A stretch of 5,200 nt of DNA, from positions 1-5,200 of the forward strand of contig DAHVRS010000010.1 in the NCBI GenBank assembly GCA_027322375.1, read 5' to 3'. A program made the position numbers and the translations under genes. The stretch comes from Brachybacterium sp. GTDB lineage: Bacteria > Actinomycetota > Actinomycetes > Actinomycetales > Dermabacteraceae. This document shows positions 1 through 5,068 of this stretch, in pieces. The notes under the pieces were generated by a model. It saw nothing but the letters and a program-made list of their open reading frames with translations, was not told where the DNA came from and did not search any database. Numbering within the stretch: the stretch's first letter is position 1; each line of letters starts with the position of its first letter.

Positions 1-1
1 C

Positions 2-1204
2 CGCGAGCCGCCCGCGCTGCTCATCCCGGGCACGCGCGTGCGCTTCAGCCCGCAGCGCACCATCTCCCGCTCCTCGGCCATGACCGCCGCGGCGCTCTCC
101 CGGGCCGCACGGGAAGCCGCCGCGGTCCGGGCACGCCTCGCACGGCGCCGCACCGAGGTCGCCGTCGCCGATGCACGCGAAGCGTTCGAGGTGCTCTCCC
201 CCGGCCCTCTCGCGCTCGTGCAGGACAGCGGCCGGCCTGGTCAGGCGGCGATCGGGGTGAGCCCTTCGGGTGCCTTCGACCAGGGGGCGCTGCTGCGCGC
301 GAACCTCGCTGTCGGGAACCCGTCAGGTGCGGCGGCGCTCGAGGTGGTCGCAGGCCCGCTTCTGCTCCGGGCGGTCTCGGCGAGCGTCGTCGCCCTCGCC
401 GGAGCCTTCGCACCGGTCTCGATCCATCACGCCGATCCGGAGCTAGTGGACGTGCACTTCGAGGCCGACGCAGCGAGTGGTCGCGCGCTCGCGCTGGACC
501 CCGGGGACCGGCTCGAGGTGGGACTCGCCGCGAGCGGGCTGCGGCTCGTCCTCGCACTGCGCGGCGGGATCCGCGCGGTGCGTCCCGCCGACGGGTCGGC
601 CGACGCTGCGGGGACAGGTGCTGCTGGCTCGGGCGCCGCCAGTGCGGGCGTTGCGGGAACGGTGTGCGCCGAGGTGCTCGGCGCGAGCTCCCGCGACACG
701 CTCTCGGGCCTGGGCCCGGCGCCGCTGCGCACCGGCGACCTGCTGCTCGTCGGCCCCGGACGAGGGCTGGAGGCCGTGCCCGAAGCGGAACCCGTCGCGC
801 AGGTCGAGACGGAATCCGAGGCGGAACTCGACGCAGGCGACAAGCCGCTCGAGATCCCGGTGCACCTGGGCCCGCGGCACGAGCTGCTCGGCGCCGAGGC
901 GGTCTCAGCTCTGCTGGAGACGACCTGGACCGTGCGCCCGGACTCGGACCGGGTGGGAGTCCGCCTGGACGGTCCCGCCCTGCCGGTGCCCGACGGCGCC
1001 GGGACGGTGCCGAGCGAGCCGATGCTGCCCGGCGCCGTGCAGGTCCCGCCCTCGGGACTGCCGGTCGTCTTCGGGCCCGACCATCCCACGACCGGCGGTT
1101 ATCCCGCGATCGCGGTGGTCACCCGGCAGGGCCTGGATGCACTCGCCCAGGCCGCGGCGGGCACGACGCTGCGCTTCGTGGACGCGGCCGTCTCGGCCAG
1201 CTGA
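2..1204 (+). CDS. pxpC: 5-oxoprolinase subunit B/C fusion (biotin-dependent carboxylase-like, KipI-KipA type), 5' end outside window
   Basis: Family knowledge: PxpB and PxpC act with PxpA in the ATP-dependent hydrolysis of 5-oxo-L-proline (pyroglutamate) to glutamate in the cytoplasm. Seen: reading is open from the first complete codon. The first visible residues (PPALLIPGTRVRF) match the usual C-terminal end of PxpB/KipI. After an Ala/Arg-rich linker of about 40 residues, the PxpC/KipA domain starts near nt 185 with FEVLSPGPLALVQDSGRPG, then GVSPSGAFD and NLAVGNPSGAAALE. It ends with the typical DRVGVRLDGPAL, GAVQVPPSGLPVV and HPTTGGYPAIAVVTR. With no stop between the halves I read a B-C fusion, common in actinobacteria and often called a urea amidolyase family protein. 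An internal ATG at nt 80 could start a separate PxpC but lacks a ribosome binding site. A Gly/Ala-rich insert (about nt 581-664) interrupts the domain where LGSRSTDT-like sequence is expected; here it resumes as LGASSRDT. pxpA is not in the window. Confidence 0.88.
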   Translation, partial: REPPALLIPGTRVRFSPQRTISRSSAMTAAALSRAAREAAAVRARLARRRTEVAVADAREAFEVLSPGPLALVQDSGRPGQAAIGVSPSGAFDQGALLRANLAVGNPSGAAALEVVAGPLLLRAVSASVVALAGAFAPVSIHHADPELVDVHFEADAASGRALALDPGDRLEVGLAASGLRLVLALRGGIRAVRPADGSADAAGTGAAGSGAASAGVAGTVCAEVLGASSRDTLSGLGPAPLRTGDLLLVGPGRGLEAVPEAEPVAQVETESEAELDAGDKPLEIPVHLGPRHELLGAEAVSALLETTWTVRPDSDRVGVRLDGPALPVPDGAGTVPSEPMLPGAVQVPPSGLPVVFGPDHPTTGGYPAIAVVTRQGLDALAQAAAGTTLRFVDAAVSAS

Positions 1205-1220
1205 CCGCGATGCGGTGCTG

Positions 1221-1258
1221 GTGGCGCGGTGATCGTGTCGCAACGGTCGCCGCGCCGC
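1221..1258 (+). terminator. Strong hairpin after the 5-oxoprolinase gene
   Basis: Positions 1221-1236 can pair with 1243-1258 in an uninterrupted 16-pair RNA stem, including three G-U pairs, around the six-base loop GTCGCA. The core GGCGCGG/CCGCGCC (1223-1229 and 1250-1256) is fully Watson-Crick. It begins 16 bases after the stop codon. There is no U-tract, so it fits the U-less hairpins often found behind actinobacterial genes rather than a textbook intrinsic terminator. Confidence 0.6.
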
Positions 1259-1315
1259 AGCCGCATCGCCGGGACGGCCTCGCGGAGCCGCACCGGGCGA
1301 TGACACGATGAGGGC

Positions 1316-1807
1316 ATGCCTCGCCTCCTGCCCGACCCCGCCTATTTCGCCAGCCTCCCGAAGGTCATCTCCTCCGGCGCCGTGATCCTGCGCGACGAGC
1401 ACGGCAAGATCGTGGTCGAGAAGCCGAACTATCGCGACCACTGGCTGCTGCCCGGCGGCGGCGTCGACGCCGGCGAGGACGCCCGGGAGTGCGCGCGGCG
1501 CGAGGTGCTCGAGGAGCTCGGGCTCGAGGTGGAGATCGGCCGGTTGCTCACCGTGGACTGGCTGCCCTCGAACACTGTCCGCAGCGCCCCGATGGGCGTG
1601 CATTTCCTGTTCGATGCCGGGGTCATCCCGCGCGCCGAGCTCGAGGCCACAATCGTCCCGCAGGCCGAGGAGCTGGACGGATGGGACCTCATCGACGAGG
1701 CCGGCGCGGAGATCCTCTCCCCCTGGGGCGCGGCCCGAGTGCGGCGCGCGCTCGCGGTGCTGCGCGGCGAGGCCGACGTCGACTTCGTCTCCTACACCCC
1801 GCGCTGA
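1316..1807 (+). CDS. Nudix hydrolase, 163 aa
   Basis: Family knowledge: Nudix enzymes hydrolyse a nucleoside diphosphate linked to another moiety (oxidised dNTPs, ADP-ribose, NADH, nucleotide sugars, Ap4A) and need Mg2+ or Mn2+. Seen: a perfect Nudix box at residues 48-70, with G48, E54, R62, E63, E66, E67 and G69 in the GX5EX7REUXEEXGU arrangement. It is preceded by WLLPGGG (43-49) and by the first strand of the fold, ISSGAVILRDEHGKIVV (18-34). A Pro after the ISSG strand or a C-terminal DNA-binding domain is absent, so this is an enzyme and not an NrtR-type regulator. The specific substrate cannot be read from the sequence. The ATG is chosen because the Nudix fold starts soon after it. GAGGG (1310-1314) lies only one base before it, too close for a normal Shine-Dalgarno. 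CACGAT at 1304-1309 could be a -10 element of a leaderless transcript, which is inference. It stands alone between the 1221-1258 hairpin and the next intergenic region. Confidence 0.9.
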   Translation: MPRLLPDPAYFASLPKVISSGAVILRDEHGKIVVEKPNYRDHWLLPGGGVDAGEDARECARREVLEELGLEVEIGRLLTVDWLPSNTVRSAPMGVHFLFDAGVIPRAELEATIVPQAEELDGWDLIDEAGAEILSPWGAARVRRALAVLRGEADVDFVSYTPR

Positions 1808-2050
1808 GGACGAGGCCGAGCGCAGTGCGCATCCCGTGCCAGAGCAGGTGCCTGAGCACCGCACCGAGCGGGAATCCGACCCTTTCCGTCTCGCCCCTCG
1901 AACGCAACCGATTCGAGACCTGACCCTTTTTCTCACAGTGACCAGGAGTCTCGTCAGCCGCAGCGCCCGCAGCCTCGCATTGATGTGACCTGTGCCGCAC
2001 GGTCTGCGACGGAAGTGCGCGATGCTGTGGCCACCCCACTCCCCGGCACC
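1808..2050. other. Intergenic region between the Nudix gene and the niaP-like gene
   Basis: I see no convincing gene here, although an open frame extends upstream of the transporter from a GTG at 1992 without a ribosome binding site. The first half has a small perfect hairpin, GGTGC-CTGA-GCACC (1847-1860), inside a possible outer pairing of GTGC (1836-1839) with GCAC (1861-1864). This could end the Nudix transcript. The middle (about 1878-1940) is the least GC-rich part and carries inverted repeats and a short T-run. It is the most likely place for the transporter's promoter, but I could not identify clear -35 and -10 boxes. Confidence 0.5.
1888..1919. repeat. Nested inverted repeats upstream of the transporter gene
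   Basis: Two mutually exclusive inverted repeats share this stretch: GTCTCG (1888-1893) with CGAGAC (1914-1919), and CTCGAA (1897-1902) with TTCGAG (1912-1917) around a nine-base spacer. Five Ts follow at 1927-1931 after CTGACC. GACCCTTT also occurs on each side (1878-1885 and 1922-1929). The second pair plus the T-run could be a weak terminator for the Nudix gene. Alternatively the repeats could be an operator for the transporter. The sequence does not decide between them. Confidence 0.35.
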
Positions 2051-2054
2051 GGAG
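2051..2054 (+). promoter_or_regulatory. Ribosome binding site deciding the transporter start
   Basis: GGAG sits six bases before the ATG at 2061, which is ideal spacing. The alternative ATG at 2055 directly abuts it, and the upstream GTG at 1992 has no such site. The ATG at 2061 is therefore preferred. Confidence 0.6.
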
Positions 2055-2060
2055 ATGAGC

Positions 2061-3494
2061 ATGAGCCCCGCATCCGTCCCCACGCAGGAGCCGACCGCCC
2101 CCGTCGGCCCCGAGCTGACCAGGTCGCAGCGCCTGGATCGCCTCCCCTTCACCCGCAAGCACGGCAAGCTGCTGGGCGCCTCCGGCATCGGCTGGGCGCT
2201 CGACGCGATGGACGTGGGCCTGATCAGCTTCGTCATCGCCGCGCTCAGCGTGCACTGGGACCTCGCGAAGTCCGATGGCTCCCTCATCGCCTCCGCCGGC
2301 TTCGCGGGCATGGCGATCGGTGCGAGTGTGGGCGGCCTGCTTGCCGACCGGCTGGGCCGACGCTCCGTCTTCGCACTCACCCTGCTCGTCTACGGGCTCG
2401 CGACCGGCGCCTCCGCCCTCGCGATGGGCGTGGGCGCGCTGATCGCGCTGCGCTTCGTGGTGGGCCTGGGCCTCGGCGCCGAGCTGCCCGTCGCCTCGAC
2501 GCTCATGAGCGAGTTCGCGCCCGCCCGCATCCGCGGCCGCGTCATCGTGTGGCTCGAGGCGTTCTGGGCGCTGGGCTGGATCCTCGCCGCCGTGATCGGC
2601 ACCTTCGTCGCCGCCTCCGGGCCGACGGGCTGGCGCTGGGCGCTCGCGATCGGCCTCATCCCCGCGGTCTACTCGCTCGTGATCCGCCTGGGCATGCCCG
2701 AATCGGTGCGCTTCCTGGAGTCCAAGGGCCGCCACGACGAGGCCGAGGCCGTGGTCCGCGAGCTCGAGGCCGCCGCCGGGATCTCGGCCGACGCCGCCGC
2801 GTCCGCCGACGCCTCCACCACCGGCTCCGGCGCCGCTGTGGTCGTCGATGAGCGCGTCGCGGCCGGCGAGGTGGGCGTGATCCCCGCGGCCGACGAGGTC
2901 GCCGAGACCGGCGGCATCTGGTCGCCTGGCCTCCGCCGCCGCACCGCCGGGCTGTGGGCGGTGTGGTTCTGCATCAACCTCTCCTACTACGGCGCCTTCA
3001 TCTGGATCCCGACGCTGCTGGTGGACCGCGGCTTCGACCTCACGAAGTCGTTCACCTTCACGCTGATCATCACCCTCGCCCAGATCCCCGGCTACGCGGC
3101 CGCGGCCTGGCTCATCGAGGTGCTCGGGCGGCGCTGGACGCTGACCCTGTTCCTCGCCGGGTCGGCGCTGTCCGCGGTGGGCTACGGCCTCGCGGGCTCG
3201 GAGGCGATGATCATCGCGGCCGGCTGCGCACTGAGCTTCTTCAACCTCGGCGCCTGGGGCGCGCTGTACGCGATCGGGCCGGAGCTCTACCCCACCCGCG
3301 TGCGCGGCACCGGCACCGGGGCCGCGGCCGCCTTCGGCCGCCTCGCCTCGATCATCGCGCCGTTCCTGGTGCCGGCGCTCGTGCTCACCGGCGGTCAGGG
3401 CCTCGCGTTCACGACCTTCGCGCTCGCCTTCGCCCTCGCGGCCGCCGCGGCGTTCACCCTCCCCGAGCAGCGCGGCAAGGCGCTCGCGGAGTAA
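2061..3494 (+). CDS. niaP: MFS transporter, NiaP-like (niacin/nicotinamide uptake), 477 aa
   Basis: Likely a proton-coupled importer of niacin in the cytoplasmic membrane, feeding NAD+ synthesis. Seen: about 12 hydrophobic segments in two halves. TM1 reads GWALDAMDVGLISFVIAAL (44-62) with D48 and D51. The MFS loop signature is GGLLADRLGRR (91-101), followed by GLGLGAELPVASTLMSE (135-151), LEAFWALGW (165-173), WFCINLSYYGAFIWIPTLL (302-320), AQIPGYAAAAWLIE (340-353) and LSFFNLGAWGALYA (391-404). From memory these blocks match Bacillus subtilis NiaP (YceI) almost segment by segment, so the subfamily call is firm while the substrate is inferred. The protein is longer than the roughly 400 aa of that homologue because of a polar N-terminal tail of about 35 residues and an Ala/Ser-rich insert (about 238-285) in the loop between TM6 and TM7. 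Other substrates of the metabolite:H+ symporter group remain possible. Confidence 0.85.
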   Translation: MSPASVPTQEPTAPVGPELTRSQRLDRLPFTRKHGKLLGASGIGWALDAMDVGLISFVIAALSVHWDLAKSDGSLIASAGFAGMAIGASVGGLLADRLGRRSVFALTLLVYGLATGASALAMGVGALIALRFVVGLGLGAELPVASTLMSEFAPARIRGRVIVWLEAFWALGWILAAVIGTFVAASGPTGWRWALAIGLIPAVYSLVIRLGMPESVRFLESKGRHDEAEAVVRELEAAAGISADAAASADASTTGSGAAVVVDERVAAGEVGVIPAADEVAETGGIWSPGLRRRTAGLWAVWFCINLSYYGAFIWIPTLLVDRGFDLTKSFTFTLIITLAQIPGYAAAAWLIEVLGRRWTLTLFLAGSALSAVGYGLAGSEAMIIAAGCALSFFNLGAWGALYAIGPELYPTRVRGTGTGAAAAFGRLASIIAPFLVPALVLTGGQGLAFTTFALAFALAAAAAFTLPEQRGKALAE

Positions 3495-3497
3495 GCA

Positions 3498-3518
3498 GGG
3501 TACGGCTCAGGCCGACCC
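3498..3518 (+). terminator. Hairpin directly after the transporter gene
   Basis: GGGT (3498-3501) plus CGGC (3503-3506) pair with GCCG (3511-3514) plus ACCC (3515-3518). This gives eight base pairs with a single bulged A at 3502 and the loop TCAG. It starts three bases after the TAA stop. No U-tract follows. It is best read as the end of the transporter transcript, which separates it from the toxin-antitoxin module downstream. Confidence 0.55.
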
Positions 3519-3540
3519 GATCGAGCGCGCCTCTTCCCCA

Positions 3541-3583
3541 TGCAGCAATCGTGCACGGAGGGACTTTCCGCCTCATTGCTGCA
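3541..3583. promoter_or_regulatory. Nine-base inverted repeat, candidate operator of the toxin-antitoxin module
   Basis: TGCAGCAAT (3541-3549) is repeated as its exact reverse complement ATTGCTGCA (3575-3583), with 25 bases between the arms and about 34 bases between arm centres, close to three helical turns. It lies in the 114-bp gap before the antitoxin, where the autoregulating antitoxin of this family would be expected to bind. A palindromic GTGCAC (3551-3556) sits between the arms. The repeat is directly visible; the operator role is inference. Confidence 0.5.
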
Positions 3584-3590
3584 CTGAGGG
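3552..3590 (+). repeat. Imperfect direct repeat in the same promoter region
   Basis: TGCACGGAGGG (3552-3562) recurs as TGCACTGAGGG (3580-3590), ten of eleven bases identical and 28 bases apart. The second copy overlaps the right arm of the nine-base inverted repeat. Two similar half-sites on the same face of the DNA could serve cooperative binding of the antitoxin, which is inference. Confidence 0.45.
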
Positions 3591-3594
3591 CCTC

Positions 3595-3608
3595 GAGGGG
3601 AGCCCCTC
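3595..3608 (+). promoter_or_regulatory. Ribosome binding site inside a hairpin next to the antitoxin start
   Basis: GAGGGG (3595-3600) is the Shine-Dalgarno for the ATG at 3609 and is also the left arm of an inverted repeat. The right arm is CCCCTC (3603-3608), ending at the base before the start codon. A five-pair stem with the loop GAGC would hide the ribosome binding site in the mRNA. The site supports the ATG at 3609 as the full-length antitoxin start and hints at translational control. Confidence 0.5.
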
Positions 3609-3860
3609 ATGGCGACATCGGCAGACTGGGCCGTCGGCCCGCGTTCCGAGTACAACGAGGTCGACCTTCATGACCTCAGCCCCGCTGACCTCCAGCGCGC
3701 GATCGATCTCTTCCGCAAGGTCACCGACCAGCGCCTGGAAGAGCGCATCGCCCTCCACCACCGCCTCAACGCAGCGTTCCTCGAGGGCGGCGTCGAGCTC
3801 GTCTCCCCTGCCGCGCAGAGGCAGGCGCTGAAGAGCGCCTCCCTGCGCAGCCGGCTCCTC

Positions 3861-3866
3861 GAGGAG
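3861..3866 (+). promoter_or_regulatory. Internal Shine-Dalgarno before GTG 3872
   Basis: GAGGAG (3861-3866), running into a G tract, ends five bases before the GTG at 3872. It lies within codons of the N-terminal frame. It is a strong site in a good position, so translation of the C-terminal antitoxin part could start here, coupled to the upstream frame. It could equally act as a Shine-Dalgarno-like stimulator of frameshifting. Confidence 0.45.
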
Positions 3867-3871
3867 GGGGC

Positions 3872-4231
3872 GTGGAGACCTACGAGTCCCTTGCGGCGCT
3901 CCGCGACGCCACCGAGAGCTCCACCCGGACCTGGGTGGCGCGTCAGCGCACCGCGGGCCGCCTCGTCACCGTGGAGGTGCAGGGCCGGACACTCATCCCT
4001 GCCATCCAGCTGACCGAGGACGGCGCACTGGATCGGCCCGTCGCACAGCTCGTCGAGCCGCTCGTCGCCGCGGGGCTCGGCTCCTGGGGCGTCTGGTCCT
4101 GGCTCACGGCCCCGGATGGCAGGCTCAGCGGCGACGTACCCGTCAAGATCGTGCACGAGGAGCCCGAGCGCGCCCTGCGTGCAGCGCAGCGCTACGCCCG
4201 CGAGCTCGAGACGGACCGGACTCTCGCGTGA
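3872..4231 (+). CDS. C-terminal antitoxin part (winged-helix-like plus MbcA/ParS toxin-binding region), 119 aa
   Basis: This is the downstream frame of the split antitoxin, given separately because it has its own GTG with a well-placed GAGGAG. Residues 3-47 (TYESLAALRD, RTWVARQRTAGRL, GRTLIPAIQL) resemble a helix-turn-helix DNA-binding unit. Residues 58-112 resemble the toxin-binding domain of Xre/MbcA/ParS antitoxins: W72, W75 and W77, LTAPDGRLSGDVP (78-90), then PERALRAAQRYA (98-109). If translated alone it would keep both DNA-binding and toxin-binding regions and lose only the helical N-terminal part, so it could still neutralise the toxin. That is inference. It reads in the same frame as the RES gene, 60 bases away. 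The alternative is that it is simply the second half of the 207-aa protein starting at 3609. Confidence 0.6.
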   Translation: METYESLAALRDATESSTRTWVARQRTAGRLVTVEVQGRTLIPAIQLTEDGALDRPVAQLVEPLVAAGLGSWGVWSWLTAPDGRLSGDVPVKIVHEEPERALRAAQRYARELETDRTLA

Positions 4232-4238
4232 CTCGCAC

Positions 4239-4268
4239 TGGCGTGCCAGGTGCTGGCGTGACAGATGC
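4239..4268 (+). repeat. Two 15-base tandem repeats between antitoxin and toxin
   Basis: TGGCGTGCCAGGTGC (4239-4253) is followed directly by TGGCGTGACAGATGC (4254-4268), 13 of 15 bases identical. Degenerate relatives flank them: TCGCGTGAC (4224-4232) across the antitoxin stop codon, and TCGCGCGTGAGG (4269-4280) running into the toxin's ribosome binding site. Together they fill most of the 60-base leader and look like local duplication of the gene junction. Confidence 0.6.
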
Positions 4269-4276
4269 TCGCGCGT

Positions 4277-4284
4277 GAGGGGAG
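4277..4284 (+). promoter_or_regulatory. Ribosome binding site deciding the RES toxin start
   Basis: GAGGGGAG ends seven bases before the GTG at 4292, an ideal arrangement. The same eight bases serve the antitoxin start (3595-3602). The in-frame ATG at 4265 has no comparable site, and its first nine codons would encode unconserved sequence. Confidence 0.65.
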
Positions 4285-4291
4285 ACTTCCC

Positions 4292-4936
4292 GTGACGACA
4301 CTGCCCGTCGGGAGCTCGTGGCATCGCGTCTACCACGCTCGCTTCGGCTGCGCCGAGCCGAACCCCGGGTACGGCGACAGCCGCTTCGCACCTTTCGACG
4401 CCGCGCACACTGGACAGAGAATCCCTGGGCAGCGCGTCCCCACGCTCTACCTCGCGGCAACCCCGGAGGCCGCGCTGCTCGAGACCGCTCTCCACGGAGT
4501 CTCCGAGTGGGAACCTCGCGAGGTCGCCGAGCTGAGCCTGCTGAGTCTGCATCATGCACAGCTGCGCCTCCCGGAGGGGCTGGTCTTCGCGGACCTTCGC
4601 GATCCGCAGCTGGACGCGTTGACGCTCGATCGCTCGAGCATCGCCTCCAGCAGCGCGGAGCACTACCCCTGCACGCGGTCCGTCGCGAAGGCGATCCACG
4701 CCGCGCCCCAGGCAGTGGACGGCACCCTCTGGCGCTCCCGCCAGACGGAGCTGAACGACAGGCCTCCCGCTGAGGTGATGGTCGTCTTCGCTGATCGTCC
4801 GCATGGTCGCCGCGAGGCCTGGGCTCTCGCACCGCACACCCACTCCTCCGGGACGCTCCTCGAGGGGGCGGGCCGGCTCTGGCTGGACGAGCTCGCCGAC
4901 GCCCTCGACATCACCCTCTTCAGCGACGACGTCTAG
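4292..4936 (+). CDS. RES-domain toxin (putative NAD+-degrading), 214 aa
   Basis: Family knowledge: RES toxins such as mycobacterial MbcT and Pseudomonas putida Res consume NAD+ in the cytoplasm, arresting or killing the cell unless bound by the cognate antitoxin. Seen: a RES domain over nearly the full length. It opens with WHRVYHARFG (10-19), NPGYGDSRFAPF (24-35) carrying a candidate key Arg at R31, and TLYLAATPEAALLETAL (51-67) with the candidate catalytic E64. DGTLWRSRQ (143-151) follows with the candidate Ser S149, and the C-terminus is acidic (DITLFSDDV). The Arg-Glu-Ser set and its spacing fit an intact toxin; I see no frameshift or missing motif. Residue assignments come from motif recall, not an alignment. 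The GTG start is set by GAGGGGAG. It lies 60 bases behind the antitoxin in the same frame and is probably cotranscribed with it. Its active state is surprising given the split antitoxin. Confidence 0.88.
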   Translation: MTTLPVGSSWHRVYHARFGCAEPNPGYGDSRFAPFDAAHTGQRIPGQRVPTLYLAATPEAALLETALHGVSEWEPREVAELSLLSLHHAQLRLPEGLVFADLRDPQLDALTLDRSSIASSSAEHYPCTRSVAKAIHAAPQAVDGTLWRSRQTELNDRPPAEVMVVFADRPHGRREAWALAPHTHSSGTLLEGAGRLWLDELADALDITLFSDDV

Positions 4937-4948
4937 CGGCATGACGCA

Positions 4949-4991
4949 GGCCCCGGCGGCGGTGAGCAGAGCGCCCACCACCGCCGGGGCC
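4949..4991 (+). terminator. GC-rich hairpin after the RES gene
   Basis: GGCCCCGGCGG (4949-4959) pairs perfectly with CCGCCGGGGCC (4981-4991). After one C-A mismatch, GGTG (4961-4964) pairs with CACC (4976-4979), leaving an 11-base loop. It begins 12 bases after the TAG stop. It has no U-tract. The position and stability suggest it ends the toxin-antitoxin transcript. Confidence 0.65.
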
Positions 4992-5016
4992 CGCGGGCGT
5001 CACACCCTGCCGGAGA

Positions 5017-5068
5017 GAGTTCTTCGATGTTCTGTTCCAGCAGGGTGGAACAGAACATCGAAGAACTC
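5017..5068. repeat. Long perfect palindrome (23-bp arms, 6-base loop), AT-rich
   Basis: Positions 5017-5039 are the exact reverse complement of 5046-5068, around the loop GCAGGG. The arms are only 10/23 G or C, far below the surrounding sequence. Each arm carries GTTCT motifs one helical turn apart (5019 and 5029) plus GTTCC (5034), mirrored in the other arm. It lies between two convergent genes, each with its own terminator-like hairpin. It could be a dispersed palindromic repeat, a bidirectional terminator or a protein binding site. I do not recognise a named family. Because of the symmetry both strands contain similar short reading frames, which I do not regard as genes. Confidence 0.85.

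Larger units (their letters stand above)
3609..4231 (+). pseudogene. MbcA/ParS/Xre-type antitoxin, split by an apparent -1 frameshift at a G5 run
   Basis: Family knowledge: antitoxins of RES toxins bind the toxin through a C-terminal MbcA/ParS (DUF2384-like) domain and repress their own promoter. Seen: the frame from ATG 3609 encodes a plausible helical N-terminal part (DLSPADLQRAIDLFRKV, then SLRSRLLEEG). After codon 87 it turns into an Arg/Pro/Ser-rich tail ending at 4013, typical of a wrong frame. The continuation lies in the frame one base back, from about 3869: GVETYESLAALRD, TRTWVARQR, GRTLIPAIQL and the toxin-binding-like WSWLTAPDGRLSGDVP. Joining them at GGGGG (3866-3870), equivalent to one missing G, gives a 207-aa protein. 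Either a base was lost (mutation or sequencing error), or the ribosome slips -1 on the G run. It precedes the RES toxin gene by 60 bases. The family call is firm. Whether it is really broken is not. Confidence 0.7.

Noticed and set aside
1992..2060. Upstream GTG start extending the transporter by 23 residues
   Set aside because: No ribosome binding site, and the added residues are unlike a transporter N-terminus. The ATG at 2061 has GGAG at ideal spacing.
905..2380. Long open frame on the minus strand (491 codons) across three gene regions
   Set aside because: It runs antisense through the 5-oxoprolinase end, the Nudix gene and the transporter start. It has no recognisable domain and an Arg/Gly/Ala-rich composition typical of antisense reading in GC-rich DNA.
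3876..4013. Tail of the N-terminal antitoxin frame after the G run as genuine protein
   Set aside because: It is Arg/Pro/Ser-rich without motifs, whereas the other frame over the same bases encodes conserved antitoxin sequence.
3668..4981. Long open frame on the minus strand (437 codons) opposite the toxin-antitoxin module
   Set aside because: The plus-strand frames carry clear antitoxin and RES motifs, and the minus product shows none.
5017..5068. LexA/SOS box inside the palindrome
   Set aside because: The actinobacterial box needs GAAC and GTTC facing each other across four bases. Here the GTTC-type motifs are arranged differently.
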